Below, one piece after another: positions 52,125 through 63,535 of a stretch of DNA of 64,000 nt (positions are counted from its first letter, which is position 1; each line of letters starts with the position of its first letter). Position numbers and translations under genes: made by a program. Origin of the DNA: Dipteronia dyeriana (taxonomy: Eukaryota; Streptophyta; Magnoliopsida; Sapindales; Sapindaceae); contig CM065296.1 in assembly GCA_032871835.1 (NCBI GenBank), forward strand, positions 12,044,001 to 12,108,000. The letters run 5' to 3'. The notes under the pieces were generated by a model. The model ran no database searches. It was not told where the DNA came from and saw only the letters and a list, made by a program, of their open reading frames with translations.

Positions 52125-54600
52125 GGAAGCCCCCTCACTACCTCTGATGCCTCGACCGGGCACCATCCCCTACCAAGAAGGGTCTGAGTGTAAGAGCATA
52201 GTTGCCATCCAGATATCGAGACCAGGGATTGATTGGAGAAGCCCCCTCATCTCTCCTGATGCCTTGGTCAGGTTACCCATCCCAAGAAGGATCTGAATGT
52301 AAGAGCATAGTTGCTATTCGGATCAAAATACTAGGATATAGCTAGATAGCGCTCTTGATGCCTTGGTTGGGCTAATCCAATAAGAATCCGAGTGTAAAAG
52401 CATAGTTGCCATCCGGATCAAAATACCAAGATATAGCTAGATAGCACTCCTGATGCATTGGTAGGGCTACGGCACCCAATAAGGATCCGAGTGTAAGAGC
52501 ATAGTTGCCATCCGGATCAAAATACCAGGATATAGCTAGATAGTGCTCCTAATGCCTTATTCGGGCTACGACACCCAAGAAGGATATGAGTGTAAGAGCA
52601 TAGTTACCATTCGGATCAAAATACCAGGTTATAGCTAGATAGTGCTCCTGATGCCTTGGTCGGGCTACGACCCCTAAGAAGGATCCGAATGTAAATGCAT
52701 TATTGACCATCCGGATCAAAATACCAGAATATAGCTAGATAGCGCTCCTGATGCCATTATCGGGCTACGACCCCCAAGAAGAATCTGAGTGTAAGAGCAT
52801 AGCTGCCATCCGGATCAAAATACCAGATATAGCTAGATAAGCGCTTTGATGCCTAGGTCGGGCTAATCCGGATCAAAATACCAGGATATAGCTAGATAGC
52901 GCTCCTGATGCTTAGGTCGAACTACGACCCCCAAGAAGGATCCAAGTGTAAGAGCATAGTTTCCATCCGGATCAAAATACCAAGATATAGCTAGATAGCA
53001 CTCTTGATGCCTTGGTCGGGCTACGACCCCTAAAAAGGATCCGAGTGTAAGAGCATAGTTGCCATTCAGATAAAAAATACCAGGATATAGCTAGATAGCG
53101 CTCCTGATGCCCTGGTTGGACTACGACCCCCAAGAAGGATCCGAGTGTAAGAGCATAGTTGCAATACAGATAAAAATACCAGGATATAACTAGATAGCGC
53201 TCTTTATGCCTTGGTCGGGCTACGACCCCAATAAGGATCCGAGTGTAAGAGCATAGTTACCATCCGGATCAAAATACCAGGATATAGCTAGATAGCGCTC
53301 CTGATGCCTTGGTCGGGCTACGACCCCCAAGAAGGATCCAAGTGTAAGAGTATAGTTGCCATCCAGATCAAAATACTAGGATATAGCAAAATAGCGCTCC
53401 TGATACCTTGGTCGGGCTACGACCATCAAGAAGGATCCGAGTGTAAGAGAATAGTTACCATTCGGATCAAAATACCAGGATATAGCTAGATAGCGCTCCT
53501 GATGCCTTTGTCGGGTTACGACCCCCAAGAAGAATCTGAGTGTAAAGCATAGTTGCCATCCGGATCAAAATACCAGGATATAGCTAGATAGCGCTCCTGA
53601 TGCCTTGGTCGTGTTAGGACCCCTAAGAAGGATCCGAGTGTAAGAGCATAGTTGTCATCCGGATCAAAATACCAAGATATAGCTAGATAGCGCTCTTGAT
53701 GCCTTGGTCGGGCTATAACCCCCAAGAAGGATCCGAGTGTAAGAGCATAGTTGCCATCAGGATCAAAATACCTGGATATAGCTAGATAATGCTTCTGATG
53801 CCTTGGTCGGGCTACGACCCCAAGAAGGATCCGAGTGTAAGAGCATAGTTGCCATCAGGATCAAAATACCTGGATATAGCTAGATAATGCTTCTGATGCC
53901 TTGGTCGGGCTACGACCCCAAGAAGGATCCGAGTGTAAGAGCATAGTTGCCATCCAGATCAAAATACAAGGATATAGCTAGATAGCGCTCCTGATGCCTT
54001 ATCGGGCTACGACCCCCAAGAAGGATCCAAGTGTAAGAGCGTAGTTGCCATCCGGATCAAAATACCAGGATATAACTAGATAGCGCTCCTGATACCTTGG
54101 TCGGGCTACGACCCTTAAGAAGGATCCGTGTGTAAGAGCATAGTTGCCATCCGTATCAAAATACCAGGATATAGCTAGATAGCGCTCCTGATGCCTTTGT
54201 CGGGTTACGACCCTCAAGAAGAATCTGAGTGTAAAGCATAGTTGCCATCCGGATCAAAATATCAGGATATAGCTAGATAACGCTCATGATGCCTTGGTCG
54301 GGCTACGACCCCCAAGAAGAATCCGAATGTAAATGCATTTTTGACCATCCGGATCAAAATACCAGGATATAGCTAGGTAGCGCTCCTGATTCCTTTGTCG
54401 GTCTACGACCCCCAAGAAGAATCTTAGTGTAAGAGCATAGTTGCCATCCGGATCAAAATACCAGGATATAGCTAGATAAGCGCTCCTGATGCCTTGGTGG
54501 GGCTACGACCCCCAAGAAGGATCCGAATGTAAATTCATTGTTGCCATCCGGATTAAAATACCAGGATATAGCTAGATAGCCCTCCTGATGACCTGGACCG
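52125..54600 (+). repeat. ~99-bp satellite-like array, about 25 units, near the 3' end of element A
   Basis: Unit plan: GATGCCTTGGTCGGGCTACG, CCCCAAGAAGGATCCGAG, TGTAAGAGCATAGTTGCCAT, CCGGATCAAAATACCAGG, ATATAGCTAGATAGCGCTCC. Units are highly alike, and one pair (about 53,740-53,935) is almost identical, which points to recent unequal exchange. The first units (52,140-52,280) match the corresponding repeats of element B (61,575-61,720). Confidence 0.92.
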
Positions 54601-55244
54601 GATTAGTTCCTCCCAGAGGAATGCCATGGTACTTCGACATTGATCGCCTCGAGACAAGGGTTACTAGTGTTCCGAATGCCTTGGTCGGATGACCTCTCCC
54701 AAGAAGGATCGTAGCGTAAGAGCATAATTGCCTACTAGATCACGAAACTTGAACAACCAGAAGGTCATCATGTTGCCATGGCCGGGCCAACCCCGTCAGG
54801 AAAGGTTTTGGTGGCATAGTTGCCAACCAATTCCAGGAACAGAAATTTCAGGCTCTCAGATTAGCCACTAGAGCTTCACCTGACATGATCGAGCAATACG
54901 GTTTGTGACCTTTCTCACTTACCAAACTTTTCACTGACTAGAGCGTCGAAAATTCCACAAAGGGAATATCCCTTCTGTGGTCCGCCATCACTCATTTATT
55001 TTACAGGTACGCCGAATGCACATATTTTTCGCCTATGTATAAAGACCTGGTGAGAAAGTGGCCTTAGTTGCCTACCAGGATCTTCTTTGCCAAATGTACC
55101 AAGACTCCTAAAACAAGAATGACTAGTACCCTGGTTCACTAAGCCAAGCACTGTGAGCGATTCTGGTTACAAGTAAGAAGCGACAAGCAAAATTCTTCAT
55201 GTAGTACAAGATTCAGACTCCAACCCCAAATACTTATCGGTGTT
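54601..55244. other. Degenerate tail of element A
   Basis: Two degenerate repeat-like pieces (54,650-54,850), then unique DNA up to the polypurine tract. No gene seen. Confidence 0.45.
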
Positions 55245-55245
55245 C

Positions 55246-55262
55246 AAGTCAGAGGGGACTTC
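55246..55262 (+). other. Polypurine tract of element A
   Basis: AGTCAGAGGGGACTTC directly before the 3' LTR start, the usual place for plus-strand priming. Confidence 0.55.
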
Positions 55263-56290
55263 TATTAATAGCAAAATTTGGCTAGGGACCAAAGAAGAAT
55301 TGTCCACTTCCTAGCCATCCTGTAAGGGTCCAAATCCGACCTTATATGAAGGGGTTTCAAGGTCCTCGAGGTTGAGCTACCACACGATTATACAGGAGCA
55401 AGGCGAGGCCGCCCATACCATCTAAGCATCTTGCACGTGTTCAGGCTTACCAAATAAAGCCTGACGAGACCACGTCAAGCTTCTTATACTAGGATAAAGC
55501 CCAAAGCTAGGTTGACGTGAAAGGACATGGGTCCCCAGACATCAAGGTATCTTGTGACACTCTCCTAGAGCTTGCTACTATCTCTACTTTCACTAGGAGA
55601 CCTTCAAGGTGCCGAACTTGTCTTGAAAAGGCCCTCCTACCTCATCGAGGTATAATCTTGACCTGTTCGAGCATAAAAGGAAGAAGCCCGTAAAGCCCCA
55701 AAGTTACCAAAAGCGCCAAGATCCACTGTAGATCATGGCATGGTTAAATCAAGTAGCAAGAGCAGTACTCGAGCGTACCTCTCCACCCTTCCAGAAGCAA
55801 GCCAATGTTGTCTTTTTATGGCAAAAATCTTACCAAGGCTTGCCAACCAAGCCCGCTACCCTGCTAGGAAGCTTGCATAATTAGGTTAAGCTCCATGATA
55901 AAGCTCGGCGTAGCTAAACCAAGCTCCCAACTACAAAGTTGAAACCCTTTGGGATATTTTGGCCTAAAATGGTTAGCACAAGCTCCAAGGGAAGACTAGC
56001 ATGATTGATCTAGCTCCGTGACAATCGAGAGGTTCCCAGGGGACCCCGCCAGTGTACTGGATCCTAGGGTACCTCACCCTCAAGGAATATCAAATCTCAC
56101 TTCAGGTAACCTCCATGAATTACCTCTCCAAAGTGACATGCAGAACTAGAGCTCTCATCTTGGCAACGTAGGAAGAGAGGGTTGACTTTCATGACATTTA
56201 AAGTACCATTAATGAGGTCAACAATATTAGTAGAGGTAGTTAACCTTATTAATGAAATGATCAGCGCCATAAATAAGAGAATATTCAACT
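55263..56290 (+). repeat. 3' LTR of element A, truncated
   Basis: Starts TATTAATAGC (TG changed to TA) and parallels the first ~1,035 bp of the 5' LTR to GAATATTCAACT, where the next LTR begins abruptly. Confidence 0.82.
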
Positions 56291-57386
56291 TGTTAATAGC
56301 AAAATTCGGCTAGGGACCAAAGAAGAATTTTCCACTTCCCAGCCTTCCCGCAAAGGTCCAAATTCGAGCTTATATGACGTGGTATCAAGGTCCCTGAGGT
56401 CTAGCTACCATGCGATCCTACAAGAGCATGGCGAGGCCGTCCATACCATCTGAGCATCTAGCACGAGTCCAGGCTTACCAAATAAAGAACGACGAGACCG
56501 CGTCAAGCTCCTTATGCCAGGATAAAGCCCGAAGCTAGGTTGACGTAAAAGGACCTGGGTCCGCCGACATCAAGGTATCTCCTGACACTCTCATAGAGCT
56601 TGCTACTATCTCTACTTTCACTAGGAGACCTTCAAGGTACCGAACTTGTTTTGCAAAGACACTCCTGGCTTATCGAGGTATAATCTTGACTTGTCCGAGA
56701 GTTAAAAAAAGGAGCCCGTGAAACCCCGTCTTCACTAAAAGCTCCAAGATCAACTGTAGATCCTGGTATGATTTAGCAAGAGCAGTACTTGAGCGTACCT
56801 CTCCACCTTTCCAGAAGCGAGCCAAAGGTCTTCTGTTTATGGCAAACACCTTACCAGGGCCTGCTAGCCAAGCCCCGCTACCTCGCTAGGAAGCCTGCAT
56901 AATTAGGTCAAGCCCCATGATAAAGCTCGGCGTAGCTAAACCAAGCTCCCCACTACAAGGTTGGAACCCAATGGGATATTTCGCCTCTAAAATGGTTAGC
57001 ACAAGCTCCATGAGAAGACCAATATCTAGCTCCGAGACAATCGAGAGGTCCCTGGGGGACCCCGCCAGTATGCTGGATCCTAGGGTACCCCGCTCTCAAG
57101 GAATATCAAATGTCACCTCAGGTAACCTCTATGAAGGACCTCTCCAAAGTGACAAGTAGAGCTAGAGCTCTCATATCGGCAACGTAGGAAGATATGATTG
57201 ACTTCCATGACATTTAAAGTACCATTAATGAGGTCAAATATATTAATGGAGGCAGTCAACCCAATTAATGACATGATCAATACCATTAATAATGAGAATA
57301 TTCAACTCTTTAATGACCGTCATTAGTGAAAGAGTCCAAAGAGGAAACAAAAACCTTTTCCTCCAAGATATCCACCACAACCTATT
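56291..57386 (+). repeat. Third LTR copy of the element A family, interrupted
   Basis: A clean TGTTAATAGC start at 56,291 inside the previous LTR, then homology to the 5' LTR for about 1,080 bp (to CTCCAAGATATCC). After 13 unmatched bases another LTR start follows at 57,387. It reads as insertion into the 3' LTR, itself hit by element B. Confidence 0.75.
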
Positions 57387-58449
57387 TGTTAATAGGGAAA
57401 TTTGGTCAGGGATCAAAGAGAAATTTTTCACCCATACTCGACAATCATGAAGCCCGAAAAGACCGTAAAGCCACCCCACAAGAGCAGGAAAGGTCGGTTC
57501 GGCTTCGAAGATACCAAAAAACAAGCCAGGCGCAATCGGGATGAGCCCCCATAAGAGTACTGGAACCCTTGCTTCTCCAGGCCATCAATCAGGGAACCTC
57601 GGCTCTGAGGTTGAGCTTGACAACCGCCCTATAATTGCCAGGGGAAGTCTCCAAGCTTAAGAGACATTCGAAAGAAGCCCGCCAACCTCTCCAGAAGCCC
57701 GTTGTCCTTGCTGGACATAAAAGAAGAATCACGCATAAATCTACACTACCAAAGCTACCTCCCAGGAGGGTCTACAAGAGCACCTCAAGCCCCCAAGGGT
57801 CAGGGAAAATCCATCTTAAACTTCTAAGAATAGAGCCAGAGCAGGGATCTACCTTGCTCTGCTAGGCAACACGCAGCTGGCAGGGTGACCTCCATGAAGA
57901 TTCATGGCACGAGTGCACAGAGGATCGTCTCCACATAATATTTACATGCACGTCACAAGTATAATTCAAATAAAGCAACAAACTTATCTTCTTCAACCAC
58001 ATCATCAAATCCGGAAACAATTTAAATTCAAATGACAAATCTCGCCCGATAAGAAGGGAACATATTGATGGGATCACGGAAAGTATTTACGAAATTGAAA
58101 CCTACTTCAACGATAGATATAGATGAACACAGACAGATCGAGAGAGGGAGGCAGGAAGAAGGCCTAAATTCTGGATTCAGAACACGGTCAATTAGATCTC
58201 CACTATTCGACAGGCACCGAGCTGCCACCACCATATACCTCCGAAAGATTGTGAGCAAACCAGAGAGTTATTTGTACATTAAAAATGACTAATCAATAAT
58301 AGAGCCCCCATTCGTTGTTATAATCACTCGTCTCTCTCTCAAACAGGTCGGGAACCAATGGTACCGACCCCCCCTGCCACCGCTTTCGTGGTAGTGGTCC
58401 CGAGGGTGTTAACAGGAATTTCTCACCTGGACCAAATTTCCCGTCAACA
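57387..58449 (+). repeat. 5' LTR of element B
   Basis: TGTTAATAGGG start and GTCAACA end, 1,063 bp. The start (GGTCAGGGATCAAAGAG) and last ~90 bp resemble the family A LTR, but the middle does not, so it is a related but different family or a shortened relative. Confidence 0.72.
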
Positions 58450-58454
58450 CTTTC

Positions 58455-58473
58455 TAACACCGTCTGTCGTAAA
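58455..58473 (+). other. Primer-binding site remnant of element B
   Basis: TAACACCGTCTGTCGTAAA at the place where element A has TGGCACCATCTGTGGGAAG; the leading TGG is mutated, so priming is probably lost. Confidence 0.45.
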
Positions 58474-58877
58474 CCTCTCACACCATCATTTATTTACGTC
58501 CAAAAGGTTCGTTGTTTCAAAATCGTCATGAAGCTCCGTTTCTCACAAGGTTAGCAGGACACTTTGGGGCAACCTTCTGCTACATCCAAACAAAAGGTCC
58601 CGAGGAAAATAAAAAATCTGGGCTCCATTGTCAGATTCCCACCGAGCCAGCTACTGTGGGGGCTCTGGATCCCCCTCTGGGAAGCTAGGTCGAGCTTGAC
58701 CAAAAAGCAGCTGCCTTTGTAGAGAATGTCTGCCTTCGTTTATTTGCTGAAAGTATCGCTATTCAACAAACGGGTCTCTGCAATCAGGGGGAATCGAGCA
58801 GGCTCGGGGCTAGGCAACCCGCCTTTGATCGCTTGGGACCTGCCACTTAAGAATCAAATCGTAATAGAGCGGGGCTC

Positions 58878-60178
58878 TTGAGCTCGATCCGGGATAGGCT
58901 AGGACCCATGCCCCATGTTTCCGAAGCGCTGCCGCAATACCAACGAAGACGAGTCATATCCACGGTAGATGTCCTTCCCCGGGGACAGGAAGAGCTCCTC
59001 CACCGAACGACTTCAAGGAGGGAAGCCCGGGGTAGAAATGAAGAAAGTCAGCAAAGCCCCCGAGCAAGCCCCCTCTAAAGAAGGAATAGGGTAGAGGTCA
59101 ACAGTTCATCAGAGGGATCTGATGGTGAGGAATCCGAGATCGACTCAAGGAAGTCCGAGAGCAAGCGACTAAGGGACCAGTTGGCAGAGCTACAAAAAGA
59201 GGTCCAAATGATGAAGAAGGGGAAGTACAAGGGGGACAAGAAATATCCTCTCAGTGAAATGAACGCCCCCTTCACCCGAAGAATCCGGGAGGCAGAGCTC
59301 CCGCCTAAGTTCAAAATGCCATCTGACAGGTTCTCCGGAACGGAAGATCCGCTGAGCCACTTAGAGAGCTTCGTTCAACAGATAGAGGTCCAGAACACAA
59401 CCATGGCTGCAATATGTCGGATGTTCCCTACCACACATGGATTTTGCTAAGACCTTGTTTAGGAAACTACCCGCTTGGAGCGTAGATTCCTTCACCAAAT
59501 TATCAACCGACTTCTGCTAACAATTCCAAGGCCCCGACTGAAGGACCCGATTCATCTACAGTACGTGATCTAGGAGAGAGGGGAAACTCTCTGGGCTTAT
59601 GTCGAGCGGTTCCATAAGGAGGTCATCCAGATGGGGGTCTTCACCGCGAAAGAAACCCTCACCAACTTCAGGAGAAACTTATGGGAGGGAAAACTATTCC
59701 GATCTTTTGCCAAAAAACCTCCGGAAACCTACTAGGAAGCCTATGATCGGGCTCTAGAACAAATAAAGGTCGACGAACAACTTAAGGTCAAGACGGAGCA
59801 TGACGACATGAGAGCTGAAAAATGACAGAAGAAGGAAGCTCCCAGATCTGAGCAAGATCAAAAGAGACCAAAGAAACCCCCTAATAAGTCAACATACGGT
59901 TTCCCTCTTCCTCAACCCAAATCAGACTGGTATCCATACAAACGGGCTCCTCCTCGAGCTTTGCCACCTTCTAGGACAGTGGCCCCTATAGCCCACTATG
60001 AAAGGGGGTACGACCATTACACTCCCTTGAATGCATCTCGAGAAACAATCTACCTCGCTATTCGGGACAAGGGTTTGTTACTGAAGCCCGCTCCCATGAA
60101 ATTCTCGGTCGACAAAAGAAATCGTTATAAATATTACGACTTTCATGAGGACGTAGGGCACAACACCTCAGAATGACA
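58878..60178 (+). pseudogene. Gypsy gag, broken
   Basis: The structural polyprotein. An N-terminal charged region (58,878-59,270) is followed by the retrotransposon gag core: ELPPKFKMPSDRFSGTEDPL at about 59,300, then RKLPAWSVDSFTKL and ETLWAYVERFHKEV, to about 59,800. A basic/Pro-rich stretch comes next, and a C-terminal zinc-knuckle-like part ends GHNTSE and a stop. The first knuckle Cys reads Tyr. Stops at about 59,074, 59,448, 59,518, 59,568, 59,733 and 59,823 and a frameshift near 59,440 make it non-functional. Confidence 0.82.
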
Positions 60179-60372
60179 ACCTGCGGGACCAGATTGAGGC
60201 TTTGATAAGGGGAGGATGCTTGATAGAGTTCTTATAACAAGTTAGGGAGAACATTCAAACTAGAAGGGAGGTCCAAGCTGAGATTCGGGAACACGCTGAG
60301 AAGAGGAAGGGAGAGCAGGCGGACCTGATGCAACAAATTTAGGTAATTCACACTATCAGCGGAGGTCCCACT

Positions 60373-61119
60373 TTGGCCAACATCTCTAACATTTCCAGAA
60401 AAAACCATACGAGGAAGGTCCCTCGTACGGATGAAGGGCGGGATGTCTTCAAGGTCTACCAGAGACTGACCAACCTCTCGCAGCTGTCTCAGATCATTTT
60501 CACTGAGGTAGATGTCTTTAACACCGTGCAGCCATATGATGATCCCATGGTCATTACATTACAAATTGCCAACTTCATGGTGCACCGCTTGCTAGTCGAC
60601 ACAGGTAGCAGCGTCGACATTTTGTTCAAAGATACCTTGGAAAAGCTGAACTTGAAGCATTGGTGCTACAATAGTTGCTCTACTCCATTATACGGGTTCA
60701 CTAGGGACTCCATCACACCCGTAGGATCAAAAATCCTACCAGTTGTCATTGGAGCCGCACCTCTCCAGCAGAACATCATGACTGACTTTGTAGTGGTGGA
60801 CACCCTGTCGGCATACAATGCAATATTAGGGAGGCCATTTCTATCATCTTTGAAAGGGGTCTTTTCTATTTACCACAATGTCTTGAAATTCCCGGTAGGA
60901 GACAAGGTGGGAGAGGTTTGGGGTGATCAACAAGCAGCTAGGAAATGCTACGCAGTGTCAGCTAACCCAGCAATTCTAGCAGAGCAACTCGCACAGATGA
61001 CGACTTTCCAAGATGGGATAGCCCCTACACTACACCTGGAAAATGCGAGATTCATCGATTACCCCGAAGAAGGACTCGTGATGCCCAACATAGAAGTAAG
61101 AAGAAAGGTATATAGGTAG
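60373..61119 (+). CDS. Gypsy aspartic protease region of pol, open for 248 codons
   Basis: An unbroken frame with the retropepsin active site DTGSSVD (60,598-60,618), the following LYGF / GSKILPVVIGAAP strands and the flap-to-end AYNAILGRPFL motif typical of plant gypsy proteases. It would cleave Gag-Pol. The ATG is only the first in this open stretch, and the original reading continued from gag. After the protease and a linker (to about residue 240) the frame stops at 61,119, where reverse transcriptase should follow but does not. Confidence 0.85.
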   Translation: MANISNISRKNHTRKVPRTDEGRDVFKVYQRLTNLSQLSQIIFTEVDVFNTVQPYDDPMVITLQIANFMVHRLLVDTGSSVDILFKDTLEKLNLKHWCYNSCSTPLYGFTRDSITPVGSKILPVVIGAAPLQQNIMTDFVVVDTLSAYNAILGRPFLSSLKGVFSIYHNVLKFPVGDKVGEVWGDQQAARKCYAVSANPAILAEQLAQMTTFQDGIAPTLHLENARFIDYPEEGLVMPNIEVRRKVYR

Positions 61120-61400
61120 AGGAGCTTCCCGAGGTTCTTTGGGCTTACTGCTTTACAAAGAGAACAGCTACCAGGGAAACGCCTTACTCGTTGGCCTTCA
61201 AGGTTGAAGCAGTCCTACCTGTAGAGCACAAGTTGACCTTCTTTAGAGTCCAACAATTCGAATCGGGGAGCAACGAAAGCAAGTTCCAAGCTAGCTTGGA
61301 CTTCCTAGAGGAAAAGCAAGAATAACTGAGAAAGTAGCGAGCTACCAAAGAGGGATCACCTAAGGAAATTTTACCTTTAAAGAGAGGACTCAGGAGCAGG
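61110..61400 (+). pseudogene. C-terminal end of pol (after integrase core)
   Basis: Directly after the protease linker a different frame reads LPEVLWAYCFTKRTATRETP, SLAFKVEAVLPVEHKL, FLEEKQE. That is the conserved region at the end of plant gypsy Pol, downstream of the integrase core. About 900 residues of RT, RNase H and integrase core are absent. Two stops follow within 30 codons. Confidence 0.78.
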
Positions 61401-61539
61401 CAACCTCCGACTAGCTTCTTTTATTTTTTCTGACAGTATTGTACTCCATCTTCCATATAAATAAAGCTCGCCTGTTTTCTTGTTTACTCATTCTCCGACT
61501 ATGTCTTACAATGATTTGGGTCTACATGGAAAGTTTTGA

Positions 61540-62220
61540 CATTATCGCCTCAAGACCAGGAAAAAGCCAGGGAAGCCCCCTCGCGGCTCTTAATGCCTCG
61601 GCCGGGCACTACCCCCCGCCAAGAAGGGTCTGAGTGTAAGAGCATAGTTTCCATCCAGATCTCGAGACCAGGGATTTACCAGGGAAGCCCCCCTCATCAT
61701 CCCTGATGCCTTGGTCGGGTGACCTCCCCCAAGAAGGATCCGAGTACAAGTGTATAGTTGCCATCCAGATCAAGATACCAGGATACAGGTAGACAATGCT
61801 CCTAAAGACTTGGTCGGGCTGCCACCCCCAAGGAAGATCTGAGTGTAAGAGCATAGTTGCCATCCAAACCAGGAAATAGCTAGATAACGCTCATGATGCC
61901 TTGGTCGGGCTACCATCCCTAAGAAGGACCTGAGTGTAAGAGCATAGTTGCCATCCAGATCTCGAGACCAGGAAATATCTAGATAGCGATCCTAATGCCT
62001 TGGTCGGGTTACCACCCCAAGAAGGATCTAAGCGTAAGAGCTTAATTGCCATCCAGATCTCGAGATCAGGAAATAGCTAGACAGCACTCCTGATGCCTTG
62101 GTCGGGCTACTACCCCCAAGAAGTAAGCGAACATAAAAGCCTAGAAGCCCTCCTGATCCCGAACCTAAGAAGAGACTAAACAGTTTTTCTCTTTTTAATG
62201 TTCTACTCGGGCTATAACCT
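61540..62220 (+). repeat. ~97-bp tail repeats of element B, about 7 units
   Basis: The same unit plan as the ~99-bp array of element A: GCCTTGGTCGGGCTACC, CAAGAAGGATCTGAGTG, TAAGAGCATAGTTGCCATCC at about 61,590, 61,705, 61,808, 61,905, 61,998 and 62,093. More diverged from each other than the units in A. Confidence 0.88.
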
Positions 62221-62639
62221 CTCAAAGAGGCTCGGGGATGGAGGGCTCGACCTACTTAAACTCTAAATACTTCTATTATTTTACTAGCTCTGTTAGATTT
62301 AGGGTTACTTACTACAGCAAACCCACAATCAAACAAGGGGATTGTCAGCTGAAGAAATGGAGCTAGGAGTTCCATTGCTCGTTTCGATATGAAAGCTGGA
62401 CGATCAGGCAAATACATGAAAGCCAGGGTTAGATCTGGGATTGAAAATTTTATTATCAAGTAAGGGAGCCTATCCCCAAACAAGGCTACAGTGTGCAAGG
62501 GGGGCCCAATCCCTGGTTCCGGGCTACAAAGGAAAGATAATGAAAGATCAAACTCAGTTGAAGATGGGATGCCCACCCCCTTTTTCGGGCATTAAAAATA
62601 GGTTACATAGGAGAGAGCTTAAGTTTCTTCGTCCTCCCG

Positions 62640-63535
62640 AGGGCCTCCAGCCTTCTCCGCCACATGATGAACCTTGCCCTCTGCTCTCTTCTCCGGTTGT
62701 GGCTCATCCCGGCCAGCTACATCTGCCGCTTCTGCCTCCTCCTCCTGGGATTATCTCCGGTTGCCTCATGGTCACTAGGATCTTCCTCCACAATTTCATT
62801 TATCACCGCCATAACTTCAGGCGGTATGGTTGCATCAAGGAGGCGGGCCACCGACTCAGACACGTTCCCATCTTCTGTGGACTCCATTCTTGAGAGCATT
62901 ACGGGAAGTTCTCTAGATTCAGCAAGTCCTCCTTCATGTTCCTTGTTATGAACCCCCTTCGAGGATTCACCAAGACCAGATACTGGAAAGGCAGGAATAG
63001 TAGGAGATAGGTCTGGCACCTCCAACTGTTTCTCAGCTCCCTCCCTGGAAGGACCAGCTCCCGCAGCTTCATGGCATGACATCTCAGCAGCCCGCGCCAT
63101 GACCTCTTCCCTGTCCCAGACAGCAATGCTGGAGAGGTCGAATGGAGGAGGAAGAGCCTCTGTAACCTGGTAGGAGGCATAAAAATACCTCGCTAAAAGA
63201 AGCTTCCACTTCAGTTTGGAGCTGGGTAATTCGAGCCTACAAGGTCTGGTTTTCAACATCTAGGACCTTCGTTTCTTCCCTCCAGTCATCCCGCTGGCTA
63301 GCCCGCCGCTTTGACCGGAGAGTTTCTTGATCAAAAGCCCGCTTCAATCTCTCATAATCGCATTGGAGCTCAGTTAGCTGCGTCTCCATTCCTTAATGGC
63401 TAGAGGTCATCTCCTGGACTAAGGTCTGAGCCCGCGCAAGCAATCCCATGGCTTGCTCAGCTTCAGCCTCAGCCTTGGCGGCCCGATCATGAAGAAAGGC
63501 TACCTGATGCCCTATGGCCACCTAAAATTTGAAAG
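62640..63535 (-). pseudogene. Antisense coiled-coil frame between pol and the 3' LTR
   Basis: Read leftward: an Ala/Glu-rich helical stretch (VAFLHDRAAKAEAEAEQAMG, about 63,520-63,430), QLTELQCDYERLKRAFDQET, then LQTEVEASFSE. After a frame change near 63,190 comes a 180-codon open part (63,259-62,717) with an acidic Ser/Pro-rich body and a basic end (NPRRRRQKRQ). Stops lie at about 63,397 and 63,240. Tat-lineage gypsy elements often carry an antisense frame here, and plant proteins annotated as gypsy-type transposon domain have similar coiled-coil tails; the match is by style, not by a motif I can verify. Confidence 0.45.

Larger units (their letters stand above)
45763..56290 (+). mobile_element. 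LTR retrotransposon A: non-autonomous, repeat-filled (Ty3/gypsy, probably Tat/Ogre-like)
   Basis: 5' LTR 45,763-48,078, primer-binding site at 48,084, about 7.2 kb of interior, polypurine tract, and a 3' LTR from 55,263 cut short at 56,290. I find no gag, protease, RT or integrase in the interior. It is mostly tandem repeats, so the element would need proteins from a relative. The superfamily is inferred from its LTR ends, primer site and tail repeats shared with gag/protease-bearing element B. Confidence 0.8.

Noticed and set aside
53304..54217. Frames with repeated Tyr/Asp/Pro phrases in the ~99-bp array
   Set aside because: A 99-bp period is divisible by three, so neighbouring units stay in frame; unit variants break it after two or three copies.
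52125..54600. Regular spaced repeats resembling a CRISPR-like array
   Set aside because: Whole ~99-bp units repeat head to tail with no unique spacers; it is a retrotransposon tail satellite in a plant genome.
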